NCBI GenBank assembly: GCA_964348665.1
Contig: CAYGDP010000004.1
Coordinates: 152,190 to 216,189, forward strand
Length of the DNA stretch: 64,000 nucleotides
Direction: 5' to 3'
Source of the DNA: CAYGDP01 sp964348665
GTDB lineage: Bacteria > Verrucomicrobiota > Verrucomicrobiia > Palsa-1439 > CAYGDP01
This document shows positions 25,390-34,901 of the stretch, one piece after another. The notes beneath the pieces are model-generated. The model did not search any database. It saw only the letters and a program-made list of their open reading frames with translations, and was not told the origin of the DNA. Position numbers and translations under genes: made by a program. Position 1 is the stretch's first letter. Each line of letters opens with the position of its first letter.

Positions 25390-26046
25390 TCATTTCACTC
25401 GGGCGATCGCTAGTCCATCAATCTTGTGGCGAATGATCGGCACAACGATGGATTCCAAGCGAGGGTCGCCCGCAAGCGTCTCATTGAACTGCTGAATTCC
25501 TCGCGAGTCGGGATTATCAGCAATCTCGTGGGTGACACGACGTAGACAGTTATCACCAAGAATCAATCCGCCGGGTCTCAGCAACTTCATACAGCGCTCT
25601 AGATACTGGGGGTAGGATGCTTTGTCGGCATCAATAAAGGCGACATCGAAGGGCGATTCTTCCATGCGAAGGATTTGGTCGAGAGAATTCGTCGCTGGTC
25701 CGACTCGAATTTCCACCTTTTCCGATAATCCAGCGCGCTGGATATTTTTGCGCGCGACTTCGGCGTGTTTGTCGGATAACTCGAGTGAAATCAATTTTCC
25801 GTTCTCCGGCAGAGCGCGCGCCAGCCAAATCGTGCTGTAGCCACCCAGCGTGCCGATTTCGAGAATGCGCCTGGCGTTGACCATTTTCACCAGAAGATAA
25901 AGCAGCTTACCTTCGGATGCGGACACGTGGATTTCCGGCAAGCCAGCCTCCGCAGCATCTTTCAGAGCAGTCTCGAGCGTAGAATCTACGGGCGCAAATT
26001 GGTCCGCAACGTAATCGTCGATTTTTCGCAAGAGATCATCACTCAT
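25390..26046 (-). CDS. O-methyltransferase (class I SAM, COMT-like family 3)
   Basis: A 218-residue protein of the CCoAOMT/COMT-like methyltransferase family. It has the SAM-binding ILEIGTLGGYSTIWLARALP (motif I), LISLELSDKHAEVARKN (acidic end of strand 2), the metal-site FDVAFIDADKASYPQYLE, and LLRPGGLILGDNCLRRG-like LGDNCLRRVTHE. These enzymes methylate hydroxyl groups of small aromatics such as catechols, with Mg2+. Start ATG at 26046. It lies 16 bp downstream of the DASS transporter gene on the same strand. Its substrate is not determined. Confidence 0.9.
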   Translation of the reverse strand: MSDDLLRKIDDYVADQFAPVDSTLETALKDAAEAGLPEIHVSASEGKLLYLLVKMVNARRILEIGTLGGYSTIWLARALPENGKLISLELSDKHAEVARKNIQRAGLSEKVEIRVGPATNSLDQILRMEESPFDVAFIDADKASYPQYLERCMKLLRPGGLILGDNCLRRVTHEIADNPDSRGIQQFNETLAGDPRLESIVVPIIRHKIDGLAIARVK

Positions 26047-26062
26047 AGCAAACCATTCCTAA

Positions 26063-27913
26063 TCATTTCCCCGTTCCCAACGGTGTAAACGGCCACAGCA
26101 ACGGAATCAGCAGCGAGATCACGATAGCCAGTAGCAAATTTAGCGGCAAGCCGATTTTCAAAAAGTCGGTGAACCGATAACCTCCAGCGCCATATGCGAA
26201 CGTGTTGCACTGGTACGCGACAGGCGTCGAGAAACTCGCGCTTGCCGCGAAGAGGGCAGCGATGATAAACGGACGCGCGTCGAGGTTCAGCGCCACGGCG
26301 GTGGCGATGGCGATCGGCGTAAGCAGCGACGCGACGGCATTAGGCGCTACTATATTCGCCAGGAAAGCGCCAATCAAATAAAGGCAAATCACCGTGGCAT
26401 GAGATCCGCCACCGGCGCGCTCGATGAACGCAAGCGCGTGTTGCGCGATAAAAGCCGCGCCGTTGCTTTGTTTCAACGCCATTCCGAGTCCCATCATGCC
26501 GACGATGAGCAACACGATTTTCCAGTTCACAGCTTCGTAAGCCTCATTGATTTTCAGACAGCCAGTCAATACCATCGCCAGCGATCCCGTGATGGCGAGC
26601 ACCCAAACCTGCTCGCGAAAGAACGGTGCCAGTGCGATTACAACCAACATCACTGCGATCGCTGTAATCGCTTTCTGTCGCCGCACCTGGGCCACCGCAA
26701 CAGGACTCAAGAGGAGAAAACTCGGATCGTCACGCAGCTCGTCAATATCATCCCGGCTTCCTTCCATCAGCAGACAATCGCCGAACTCCAGCGCGGTGTC
26801 CTCAAATTTCTCGCGTAAATTCAAGCCGTGGCGATGCACCCCGAGGATATGCACGTTGTACCGGGTCTGAAAATGCATCTCGCGCAACGTGCGCCCGATG
26901 AACCGCGAGTTCTGCGCGATGATTCCTTCGATCAATGTGATCCGTTCCGAACGCACCGCCGAGATTCCCTGCAATGCTTTCGGCAAAATGTCCACGCCGG
27001 TAATGTCGTCGATGTCTCGTACACCCTCGGCGACCGTGCTCACGGTCAATCGATCCCCTTCGGCAATGATGATTTGGTCAAACGGAGGGTCCAACGGTCT
27101 GTCATTCCGCGAAATGCCAAGAATGCGCACCGACGAAAGTTTTCGGAGCGGTGTTTCGCCCAGTCGCACGCCGATGAATGGGGAGCCTTTCACGATTACC
27201 GCCTCGGTTCGAAATTCCTTGGTCGAGGTTGTTTGGAGCAAACTCGTCAAGGTCTCGCGCTTGGGGAGAAAGCGGTGGCCGATGGTCAGCATATAGATGA
27301 TACCGGTTGCCGCCACGGCCAAACCGAGCAGGGAAAACTCGAACATTCCCAAGGGTTTCAGTTGCGCTGCCGTGACAAATCCACTGACGGTGATATTCGA
27401 CGAAGTGCCGATGAGCGTGCATGTCCCGCCCAGAATCGCGCCGTAACTAACGGGAATCGCCAGTTTCGATGGCGCGATGCCCGATTTAATTGCCAGGGCT
27501 GTTGCAATGGGGAGAAAAACAATTACCACGGCCGTATTGTTGATAAACGCCGAAACCACAATTTCCATCGCCAGCAATGCCGCAAGAACACTTAGCTCGG
27601 ATCCACCCGCGCGCTGCAGCAACCACGGCCCGATGGGATCAAGCGCGCCCGTCTTCAACAAGCCAGCGCCCAGAATAAACATCCCGGCGGCTGTGATTGG
27701 CGCGGGACTGGCGAACGTCTTCAGCCCTTCTTCCGGTGACAATACGCCGAACAACATCAGCAACGCCAGGGTCAGCAATCCCGTCACATCTGCCGAGAGC
27801 CATTCCATCGCGAGCGCGACGAATGCCACGGCGATTACAAAAAACACCACGCCCATCTCCGCCGTGAAAGCCGGCGGCGCAATCATTCCGATAATGGGGA
27901 GCAAACCGTTCAT
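26063..27913 (-). CDS. SLC13/DASS-family sodium or anion transporter with RCK_C domains
   Basis: A 616-residue inner-membrane protein. Two blocks of helices (about 1-215 and 400-616) enclose a soluble insert (about 215-385) carrying two TrkA-C/RCK_C units (EAVIVKGSPFIGVRLGETPLRKL and ITLIEGIIAQNSRFIGRTLREM). The DASS signatures are SAFINNTAVVIVFLPIATALA with GGTCTLIGTSSNITVSG in the first half, and VAPNAVASLLTPIAIA in the second. Relatives transport sulfate, dicarboxylates or silicate-type anions with sodium. The RCK_C insert is typical of the YbiR/SdcS-like sulfate-permease branch. It is upstream of the O-methyltransferase on the same strand. The transported ion is not determined. Confidence 0.9.
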   Translation of the reverse strand: MNGLLPIIGMIAPPAFTAEMGVVFFVIAVAFVALAMEWLSADVTGLLTLALLMLFGVLSPEEGLKTFASPAPITAAGMFILGAGLLKTGALDPIGPWLLQRAGGSELSVLAALLAMEIVVSAFINNTAVVIVFLPIATALAIKSGIAPSKLAIPVSYGAILGGTCTLIGTSSNITVSGFVTAAQLKPLGMFEFSLLGLAVAATGIIYMLTIGHRFLPKRETLTSLLQTTSTKEFRTEAVIVKGSPFIGVRLGETPLRKLSSVRILGISRNDRPLDPPFDQIIIAEGDRLTVSTVAEGVRDIDDITGVDILPKALQGISAVRSERITLIEGIIAQNSRFIGRTLREMHFQTRYNVHILGVHRHGLNLREKFEDTALEFGDCLLMEGSRDDIDELRDDPSFLLLSPVAVAQVRRQKAITAIAVMLVVIALAPFFREQVWVLAITGSLAMVLTGCLKINEAYEAVNWKIVLLIVGMMGLGMALKQSNGAAFIAQHALAFIERAGGGSHATVICLYLIGAFLANIVAPNAVASLLTPIAIATAVALNLDARPFIIAALFAASASFSTPVAYQCNTFAYGAGGYRFTDFLKIGLPLNLLLAIVISLLIPLLWPFTPLGTGK

Positions 27914-27959
27914 TGCGATAAGTCACGAACGTAGCCTACGAACCTGTCTCTCGCAAGCG

Positions 27960-30827
27960 CTACTTCGTCTCAGCGTAACTCGCAATAGGCGGACAGGAAC
28001 AAAAGAGGTTGCGGTCGCCGTACACGTTGTCCACACGGCTGACATACGGCCAGAATTTGTGGTCGCGCAACCATCCGGCAGGGTACGCCGCTTGTTCTCG
28101 ACTATAGGGCCGATCCCATTTATCGGCGGCAACGACTTGCGCGGTGTGCGGTGCGTTTTTGAGCAGATTATTATCGTGCGGAAGTTTTCCGTCCTCTACA
28201 GCTTTCATTTCGGCATGAATCGCGATCATCGCGTCGCAAAACCGATCCAGTTCGGCTTTCGATTCGCTCTCAGTTGGCTCAACCATCAGCGTGCCGGCGA
28301 CCGGCCAGCTCAAGGTCGGTGCGTGAAACCCATAATCCATCAATCGCTTGGCAACATCTTCGGCTGTGGTGGATTTGAATCCGCGCAGGTCAAGAATGCA
28401 TTCATGAGCGACCAACCCATCGTGACCCTTGTACAGAACGGGAAAAAATGGGTCGAGCCGTTTGGCAATGTAGTTGGCGTTCAAAATCGCGATACGTGTG
28501 GCTTCAGTCAAACCATCCGCGCCCATCATCGCGATATACATCCACGAGATCGTCAGGATGCTCGCGCTGCCCCACGGCGCGGCGGCCACTGCGCCAATCG
28601 GGTTTTCGCCGCCGAGATTAACGACAGAATGACCGGGCAAGAAATCGGCCAGATGCGACGCTACCCCGATTGGCCCGACGCCTGGGCCGCCACCGCCATG
28701 CGGGATGCAAAAGGTTTTGTGTAGATTCAAATGGCAGACATCCGCTCCAAAATCTCCGGGACGACACAGGCCGACTTGGGCGTTCATATTCGCCCCATCC
28801 GAGTAAACCTGTCCGCCGTGCGCATGAATGATTTCGCAGACTTCCTTGATGTTTTCCTCAAAAACGCCATGCGTCGAAGGATAGGTGATCATCAGACACG
28901 CGAGATCTTTGGCATGTGCTTCGGCTTTCGAGCGCAAATCACCTAGATCCACATCGCCTTCTGCCGTGCAATTGACCGGCACGACAGTCATTCCAGCCAT
29001 GACCGCGCTGGCGGGGTTCGTGCCGTGTGCGGAGGAGGGGATCAAGCAAATCTTTCGATGAGCATCGCCACGCGCGCGATGATAGGCGCGGATGACAAGC
29101 AACCCTGCGTATTCGCCCTGTGATCCCGCGTTTGGCTGGAGCGAAACAGCGGCAAATCCAGTGATTTCGGCAAGCCACGATTCGAGTTGCTGAAACAATG
29201 TTTGATAGCCTTGCGTTTGCTTGAGCGGCGCGAAAGGATGAATTCGCGATACTTCAGGCCACAACAACGGCAGCATTTCGGAGGTCGCATTCAACTTCAT
29301 CGTGCAGGACCCCAGCGGAATCATCGAGGTCGTCAGCGACAGGTCGCGCGATTCGAGCCGGCGAATGTAACGTAGTATTTCGTGCTCGGTATGATAGCGG
29401 TTAAAGATCGGATGATCGAGAAACGGAGTGGAGCGAATCAATGGCCGGAAACTGGTGCCTTCGTCCGCCGCAGGAGGATGTGCTGCGGCGGCGGATAATT
29501 CACAGTCGGCGCTAAAGACCACCAGCAAGTCCACAATATCGGCATCGGTCGTTGTCTCGTCGAGACTGACCCCGATGGAATGATCACTAAACAAACGCAG
29601 GTGGATGTGGCGTTCCTCGGCGGACTTCAGAATCGCGCGATGATCGCGGACGATGACGCGCAAAGTGTCGAAAAACTGATCGTGGCGTAGAGTGTGGCCT
29701 AGAGTGTGAAGTCCCGCGGCGAGCCTGCGCGCGTGGCGATGGATTCGCGCTGCGATTTGTCTCAGTCCGCCAGGTCCGTGATAGACGGCATACATCGACG
29801 CCATTACAGCAAGCAAAACTTGCGCGGTGCAGATGTTACTGGTGGCTTTGTCCCGGCGAATGTGCTGCTCGCGGGTTTGCAGCGAAAGACGAAGCGCGGG
29901 GTGGCCTTGAGCGTCTTTGGAAACGCCGATGAGTCGGCCCGGCATTTGACGTTTATATGCGTCGCGCGTGGCGAAAAACGCCGCGTGCGGCCCGCCGTAC
30001 CCGAGCGGCACGCCAAATCGTTGCGCACTGCCTACAACGACATCGGCGCCAAATTCACCGGGCGACTTGAGCAACGTCAGTGCCAGTATATCTGTTCCGA
30101 CGACGGCGAGCGCCTTGTGTGTGTGAGCTTGCTCGATAAAGGCCGAATAATCATGAATCGCGCCATCCGTGGCAGGATATTGGACGAGAACGCCGAAAAC
30201 TTTGTTGGTGATTTCAAACTTGTGATGGTCACCGACGACAACCTCGATGCCGAGTGGTTCAGCGCGGGTTTGGATGACGGCGATAGTTTGCGGATGACAG
30301 GTTTCAGAAACAAAAAATATCTTGGCGTCGTCGTTACCATGGACAGCATGGCAGAGATGCATCGCCTCGGCGGCGGCAGTTGCCTCGTCAAGGAGCGAAG
30401 CATTGGCGATGTCCATGACTGTCAGGTCCATGATCATTTGTTGAAAATTGAGCAACGCTTCCATGCGCCCTTGGGAAATTTCGGCCTGATACGGCGTGTA
30501 GGCAGTGTACCAGCCCGGATTTTCTAGGATATTCCTCTGGATGACCGGAGGTGTGATGCAATCGTAGTACCCCATGCCGATAAAAGAGCGATAGACTTTA
30601 TTGCGGGACATGATCCCGCGAAGATCGTCGAGCGCCGCGCGCTCGCTACGGGCGACGGGAAGGTTGAGCGCACCGTGAAAACGCGCCTTTTCGGGGATCG
30701 CGTCGTTTACAAGGGCATCAAGCGAGTCAAAGCCACAGACGCGCAGCATCGCCGCGATGTCGTCGGGAGACGGTCCAAGGTGGCGGGAAGCAAAGCGGTC
30801 GAGGAATGTGGGCGTAGACTGTTGCAT
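27960..30827 (-). CDS. gcvP: Glycine dehydrogenase (decarboxylating), P-protein, single-chain form
   Basis: A 955-residue PLP enzyme of the glycine cleavage system. It decarboxylates glycine and passes the aminomethyl group to lipoylated GcvH. Both homologous halves are present: the N-terminal half (about 1-460; FIGMGYYDCITPPVIQRNILENPGWYTAYTPYQAEISQGR) and the C-terminal half with the PLP lysine in HLNLHKTFCIPHGGGGPGVGPIGV. The length is that of the homodimeric type (about 950). ATG 30827 starts MQQSTPTFLDRFASRHLGPS, as in the family. It is last in a gcvT-gcvH-gcvP operon, separated from gcvH by a 125-bp repeat-containing spacer. Confidence 0.97.
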   Translation of the reverse strand: MQQSTPTFLDRFASRHLGPSPDDIAAMLRVCGFDSLDALVNDAIPEKARFHGALNLPVARSERAALDDLRGIMSRNKVYRSFIGMGYYDCITPPVIQRNILENPGWYTAYTPYQAEISQGRMEALLNFQQMIMDLTVMDIANASLLDEATAAAEAMHLCHAVHGNDDAKIFFVSETCHPQTIAVIQTRAEPLGIEVVVGDHHKFEITNKVFGVLVQYPATDGAIHDYSAFIEQAHTHKALAVVGTDILALTLLKSPGEFGADVVVGSAQRFGVPLGYGGPHAAFFATRDAYKRQMPGRLIGVSKDAQGHPALRLSLQTREQHIRRDKATSNICTAQVLLAVMASMYAVYHGPGGLRQIAARIHRHARRLAAGLHTLGHTLRHDQFFDTLRVIVRDHRAILKSAEERHIHLRLFSDHSIGVSLDETTTDADIVDLLVVFSADCELSAAAAHPPAADEGTSFRPLIRSTPFLDHPIFNRYHTEHEILRYIRRLESRDLSLTTSMIPLGSCTMKLNATSEMLPLLWPEVSRIHPFAPLKQTQGYQTLFQQLESWLAEITGFAAVSLQPNAGSQGEYAGLLVIRAYHRARGDAHRKICLIPSSAHGTNPASAVMAGMTVVPVNCTAEGDVDLGDLRSKAEAHAKDLACLMITYPSTHGVFEENIKEVCEIIHAHGGQVYSDGANMNAQVGLCRPGDFGADVCHLNLHKTFCIPHGGGGPGVGPIGVASHLADFLPGHSVVNLGGENPIGAVAAAPWGSASILTISWMYIAMMGADGLTEATRIAILNANYIAKRLDPFFPVLYKGHDGLVAHECILDLRGFKSTTAEDVAKRLMDYGFHAPTLSWPVAGTLMVEPTESESKAELDRFCDAMIAIHAEMKAVEDGKLPHDNNLLKNAPHTAQVVAADKWDRPYSREQAAYPAGWLRDHKFWPYVSRVDNVYGDRNLFCSCPPIASYAETK

Positions 30828-30952
30828 TGGAACTCTTCTCTAAAACTCCAAATTCCAAACCTCAAACTTCAGAGAAACTTCATTTTTCAAGCTCATATAA
30901 AGTTGGCCAATCATCTCCGTTGAAGCTTTGGGTTTGAGGCTTCCCTGAAGTT
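30828..30952. repeat. Spacer with imperfect inverted repeat between gcvH and gcvP
   Basis: The 125-bp spacer contains CCAAACCTCAAACTTCAG near 30856 and, in inverted form, CTGAAG with GGGTTTGAGGCTTC near 30930. The RNA could fold into an imperfect hairpin between the two cistrons. It may be a decayed dispersed repeat or may tune expression of gcvP relative to gcvTH. Confidence 0.35.
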
Positions 30953-31339
30953 TCATTTCGCTCCGATGTGTTTCGCATATCCCGCGGCGTTGAGCAGTCC
31001 GCCAAGTTCTCCCATATCGCTCATCTCCACCTTGAACATCCATGCCTTCTCGTAGGGCGATTGATTGATCCATTCGGGGTGATTGGCAAGCTCGGCATTC
31101 ACTTCCGTAACTTTGCCCGAGACCGGCGCATAAATGTCTGAAGCAGCTTTGACGGACTCGACCACGGCGCATTGTTTGCCGGCAGAAATGATCGCACCCA
31201 CTTTGGGCGGGTCAAAAAAAACAACATCAGTAAGCTCGTGTTGGGCGTGATCGCTGACACCAACGGTGGCGATGTTACCCGCGACACAAACCCATTCGTG
31301 CGACGGGGCGTATTTGAGATCAGATGGGATGTTGCTCAT
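30953..31339 (-). CDS. gcvH: Glycine cleavage system H protein
   Basis: A 128-residue lipoyl carrier. The lipoylation lysine is Lys64 in AVVESVKAASDIYAPVSG. YAPSHEWV at the start, VGVSDHAQHELTDVVFFD and the C-terminal AWMFKVEMSD complete the family pattern. It shuttles the aminomethyl group from GcvP to GcvT and electrons to lipoamide dehydrogenase (not in this window). Its ATG overlaps the gcvT stop (ATGA). Confidence 0.96.
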   Translation of the reverse strand: MSNIPSDLKYAPSHEWVCVAGNIATVGVSDHAQHELTDVVFFDPPKVGAIISAGKQCAVVESVKAASDIYAPVSGKVTEVNAELANHPEWINQSPYEKAWMFKVEMSDMGELGGLLNAAGYAKHIGAK

Positions 31340-32424
31340 GATTTTTTGTAGAGTGGTTTAGGGGCAATGACGGCCGGGAGCGGTTTGCCGCGAACTTCTA
31401 TGGCGATGGATTGGCCAATTTTGGCAAAGGCTGTCTCGACGTAACCCATGCCGATGCCGATGCCGAGTGTGGGAGAGAGCGTACCGCTGGTGACTTCGCC
31501 AATTTTTTTGTCGCTAGCCAAAATTGGATAGTGCGGGCGCGGCGGAGCGCCTTTTTCTGTCATCTTGAAAGCCATCAGGCGTTTGGTTGTGCCAGAAGCT
31601 TTCTGTTGCTGCAAGATTTCTTTACCGATAAAGCTGGGCTTGTTCAGCGCAACAAAAAAGCCGAGACCCGCTTCCATCGGCGTGGTTTCTTCGTTCATAT
31701 CCGCGCCATTCAGCGGATAGCAAACCTCAAGCCGCAACGTGTCGCGCGCGCCGAGGCCACAGGGTTTGAGTCCGAGATCAGTGCCGGATTGCAGGACGAA
31801 ATCCCATGCCATCGCGGCAAATTCAATCGGCATGATGATTTCAAATCCGTCTTCTCCTGTATATCCTGTTCGAGCAACAAAAAACTCGACGCCCATGTAA
31901 TTATGCCGCGCAATGCAGTGGCGACCAATTTGACTTAGATTCGGGATCAGCCGATCGGCAATTTTCGCGGCTCTTGGTCCTTGTAACGCAAGCGCCGCAG
32001 TTCGGTTGCTGGCATCATCGAGTTGCGCTCCTATTTTGTTTTGTTCGCGCATCCAGGTCACGTCGCGCTCGATGCGCGCGGCATTGATGATCAACAGATA
32101 GCACTCTGTCGCGACACGATAGATAAATAGGTCATCAATCACTCCACCACGCTCGTTGCACATCAAATTGTATTGCGCGCCACCGACGGCCACCTTGGTG
32201 ACGTCGTTGGTGAGCAGTTGATTCAAGAATGCGAGCGCGTCCGGCCCAATGACATACACCTCACCCATGTGCGATATGTCGAATAGCCCCGCGCCCTCGC
32301 GCACAGCCTTGTGCTCATCGAGGATGCCGCTGTATTGGACAGGCATTTCCCATCCACCAAATTCGACCAGACGCGCGCCAAGGGCCACGTGCCTTTCATA
32401 AAGCGAGGTGCGCTTGAGAATCAT
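31336..32424 (-). CDS. gcvT: Aminomethyltransferase, T-protein
   Basis: A 362-residue tetrahydrofolate-dependent T-protein that releases ammonia and forms 5,10-methylene-THF. It has TSLYERHVALGARLVEFGGWEMPVQYSG, the catalytic Asp region LFDISHMGEVYVIGPDA, YNLMCNERGGVIDDLFIYR, the ARTGYTGEDGFEI folate segment and LRLEVCYPLNGADMNEETTPMEAGLGFFV. ATG 32424 is chosen because it sits just before the conserved N-terminus and has GGTGA upstream. The open frame to 32523 would add residues unlike the family and run into the divergent kinase gene. It is the first gene of the gcvTHP operon. No glycine riboswitch was seen in the 92-bp divergent spacer. Confidence 0.95.
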   Translation of the reverse strand: MILKRTSLYERHVALGARLVEFGGWEMPVQYSGILDEHKAVREGAGLFDISHMGEVYVIGPDALAFLNQLLTNDVTKVAVGGAQYNLMCNERGGVIDDLFIYRVATECYLLIINAARIERDVTWMREQNKIGAQLDDASNRTAALALQGPRAAKIADRLIPNLSQIGRHCIARHNYMGVEFFVARTGYTGEDGFEIIMPIEFAAMAWDFVLQSGTDLGLKPCGLGARDTLRLEVCYPLNGADMNEETTPMEAGLGFFVALNKPSFIGKEILQQQKASGTTKRLMAFKMTEKGAPPRPHYPILASDKKIGEVTSGTLSPTLGIGIGMGYVETAFAKIGQSIAIEVRGKPLPAVIAPKPLYKKS

Positions 32425-32516
32425 CACAGTCACCATAATCGGTGTGCTTGTCTCTGCCAAGCGCAAAGCATCGTTTACTTTCATACCGCTCAACGCTATC
32501 TTGTCACCGAACTGCC

Positions 32517-34349
32517 ATGGCATTCGAGATTTTCAAACGCCGCCGAGAATCCATCGTGCCCGTGTCTCGGCGCGGGCTGCGGATCGGTTTGTACCTGCTC
32601 ACAGTCCTGTTCGTGGGCATGACGGTTTTGCGAGAATGGCTGTATGGAAGTTTTTTCCAACTCTGGGACTGGCGGGATTTCAGCGGTGCGGCGTTTTTGC
32701 TTACGGTCGCTGCGATTTTGGTCTGGGGATTCACGGTTTCGACCTGGCTGGTGCTTGGGTTGCAAAAACGTGATGAACAGGCGCGCGCTTACGAGGAGCG
32801 AATCCAGCAATTGCGCCGCACGTTCGAGGATTTGGTCGAGCATTATCCGCATGGGATTTTAATTTTTGACCGGGACGGCAACCTGTTGCAGGCCAACCCA
32901 GCCGCGGTGCGATTGCTCGGACAGTTGTTTCCGACCGATTATAACATCTTGCGCGACCCTGCCTGGCTGTCGGAAGGACGCGGGCATGCAGTACGAGATG
33001 CCGTCAGCGGCAAGCTCACCTCGCTGGTCCCGTGGCGACGTCGTGTGGCTGGCACGGAAGAGGAACTGGTATTACGAACGACGTTCTTCGCGCTGTTTGA
33101 CGACAAACAACACGTCACCCATATCGTCGCGCTCCATGAAGACATCAGCGAACAGCAAAGTCTCGAGGAACAATTGCTTCACGCGCAAAAAATGGAAAGT
33201 GTCGGTACCCTGGCCGGAGGCGTAGCGCACGATTTCAATAATATTTTGCAAGCCATCCTCGGTAACGTTTCTCTCATCAAGCAACGTCTTGCCGATCCGG
33301 TCTCGCTCGGTCGCTACGCGGATTCCATCGAACAATCTGCCCGACGCGCCGCGAATCTGACCGGCCAACTACTTACGTTTGCCCGCGTCGCGCCGCAACA
33401 AATGCGCCCGATTGATCTCAATCATTGCGTAGAAAATTCGATGAAGCTGCTCGCTGCCAGTCTTGATAAAAACATTCATGTGGAATCGAATTTGGCGCCA
33501 GGGTTGTGGAGTGTAATGGCTGACCCCTCCCAAATCGAACAGGCGATCATGAATCTTTGCATCAATGCACGCGACGCCATGCCCAATGGCGGCTCGATTA
33601 CCGTCACCACCGAAAATCTGCCGGAACATAGCGCCGCCGCCGACCGCAGCGTTGTCCGGCACATGGCGCGCCGGGGGAAAGGTGTCGTCGCGCTGACTGT
33701 TCGCGATACTGGCACGGGAATGGATGAAACGACGCGACAACGAGTTTTTGAGCCGTTTTTCACTACCAAACCTCCCGGGAAAGGGACTGGACTCGGCGCT
33801 GCCATGGTCTATGCCATCACTCAAAAACATGGCGGAAACATCGAGGTCGCCAGTCAACTCGGTCAGGGGACGATGTTTCGATTGTATTTCCCCGCGAGCA
33901 CGCAACCCGCCGTTGAACCCCCGCAGACGCGCGTTGTGTCGGCGCCGACCGGAAAAGAACGGATTCTCGTCGTGGATGATGAAGCCGAGGTACTGGCTTC
34001 TCTACAAGAGGGATTACAAAGATTTGGGTACCACGTTATCACCGCGCATGACGGTGTGGACGCGATCAACGTCTTTCAACGTCACGTTGACGAGATAGAC
34101 ATTGTCGTGCTGGATATGATCATGCCGCGTGCAGACGGATTGGCAGCATTGCAGGGGATACTTAAAATCCGACCCAAAACAAAAGTCATCCTGTCCAGCG
34201 CCTACAGCCGCACTGCACAAATCGAGGCGGCTCTTGCCGCAGGAGCGCGGCGACTCGTGCAAAAACCGTACACGGCGGACAAGCTTGCGCAAGCAATTCG
34301 CGAAGAGATGGATGGTAGCCGTCTTGACAAGGCAATCTCAGCCGCCTAA
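32517..34349 (+). CDS. Membrane-bound hybrid histidine kinase (2 TM, PAS, HisKA, HATPase, C-terminal REC)
   Basis: 610 residues from ATG 32517. Two N-terminal helices (about 21-37 and 60-80) place it in the inner membrane with hardly any periplasmic loop. A coiled-coil then leads to PAS (about 100-210; GILIFDRDGNLLQANPAAVRLLG), HisKA (GGVAHDFNNILQAILGNVSLI, phospho-His), HATPase_c (CINARDAMPNGGSI, VRDTGTGMD, GKGTGLGAAMVY) and a receiver (ILVVDDEAEVLASL, IVVLDMIMPRADG, KPYTADKL). The HDFNN-type H-box marks the NtrB-like/cell-cycle hybrid class. There is no output domain, so it must pass phosphate to another protein. The signal is unknown. It is divergent from gcvT. Confidence 0.92.
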   Translation: MAFEIFKRRRESIVPVSRRGLRIGLYLLTVLFVGMTVLREWLYGSFFQLWDWRDFSGAAFLLTVAAILVWGFTVSTWLVLGLQKRDEQARAYEERIQQLRRTFEDLVEHYPHGILIFDRDGNLLQANPAAVRLLGQLFPTDYNILRDPAWLSEGRGHAVRDAVSGKLTSLVPWRRRVAGTEEELVLRTTFFALFDDKQHVTHIVALHEDISEQQSLEEQLLHAQKMESVGTLAGGVAHDFNNILQAILGNVSLIKQRLADPVSLGRYADSIEQSARRAANLTGQLLTFARVAPQQMRPIDLNHCVENSMKLLAASLDKNIHVESNLAPGLWSVMADPSQIEQAIMNLCINARDAMPNGGSITVTTENLPEHSAAADRSVVRHMARRGKGVVALTVRDTGTGMDETTRQRVFEPFFTTKPPGKGTGLGAAMVYAITQKHGGNIEVASQLGQGTMFRLYFPASTQPAVEPPQTRVVSAPTGKERILVVDDEAEVLASLQEGLQRFGYHVITAHDGVDAINVFQRHVDEIDIVVLDMIMPRADGLAALQGILKIRPKTKVILSSAYSRTAQIEAALAAGARRLVQKPYTADKLAQAIREEMDGSRLDKAISAA

Positions 34350-34362
34350 AGTGCCCTCGGTT

Positions 34363-34438
34363 AGCGGCGTAGCTCAGTTGGTAGAGCAAGGGACTCATAA
34401 GCCCTGGGTCGGCGGTTCGATTCCGCCCGCCGCTACCA
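34363..34438 (+). tRNA. tRNA with CAU anticodon (elongator Met, or Ile2 after lysidine modification)
   Basis: A 76-nt cloverleaf with encoded CCA. Acceptor AGCGGCG (34363-34369) pairs with CGCCGCT (34428-34434), with discriminator A and CCA at 34436-34438. The D-stem is GCTC/GAGC, the anticodon loop CTCATAA reads CAU, and the T-arm GGCGG-TTCGATT-CCGCC is perfect. The anticodon stem has one A-G mismatch at its loop end (AGGGA/GCCCT). The acceptor begins with a paired A1, so it is not an initiator tRNA. Confidence 0.95.
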
Positions 34439-34440
34439 AA

Positions 34441-34857
34441 TCATTCCCCGATAAATTGCAATACCACCTCGCGCTCGCGCGGACGATTGTCGAAATCCAC
34501 CAGAATGATCTGTTGCCATTCGCCCAACATAAGTTTTCGACGAGTGAACGGGATCGTCAGCGACGGCCCCAGCAACGCCGCGCGCACGTGCGAATGTCCA
34601 TTGCCATCGTGCCAACGTAATTCATGCTTGTAAGAGATGTCCTGTGGCGCTATGCGCTCGAAACATGCCCTCAAATCACTGCAGCACCCATCCTCAAACT
34701 CGATCGTCGTCATCCCACACGTCGAGTGCGAGCAAAACACTGTCACCGTTCCCGCTGACAATTTTGTCGTGCGTAGCGCCTTCTCCACCTGCGGTGTGAG
34801 ATCTTTGGCGTCGCCTTCGCCGCGAGTGCTGACATGAATCGTGTGAGTCTCAACCAT
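34441..34857 (-). CDS. yjbQ: YjbQ/UPF0047 family protein (secondary thiamine-phosphate synthase-like)
   Basis: A 138-residue protein matching the YjbQ family: VFCSHSTCGMTTIEFEDGCCSDL (conserved His/Ser/Glu pocket), YKHELRWHDGNGHSHVRAALLGPSLTIPF and LGEWQQIILVDFDNRPREREV. The E. coli homologue has weak thiamine-phosphate synthase activity; the physiological role is unclear. The family length is about 135-140. It lies on the strand opposite to the tRNA, and its stop is 2 bp from the tRNA 3' end. Confidence 0.93.
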   Translation of the reverse strand: MVETHTIHVSTRGEGDAKDLTPQVEKALRTTKLSAGTVTVFCSHSTCGMTTIEFEDGCCSDLRACFERIAPQDISYKHELRWHDGNGHSHVRAALLGPSLTIPFTRRKLMLGEWQQIILVDFDNRPREREVVLQFIGE

Positions 34858-34901
34858 AAAAATCTAGCCGCAAAGCTATTTCGCGGCTATCCTTACGACA
34901 G

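Noticed and set aside
29706..30527. 273-aa frame on the plus strand antisense to gcvP
   Set aside because: It is the shadow of a highly conserved gene, has no ribosome site and its translation has no family pattern.
32425..32516. Glycine riboswitch upstream of gcvT
   Set aside because: The spacer is only about 92 bp and shows no tandem aptamer-like stems.
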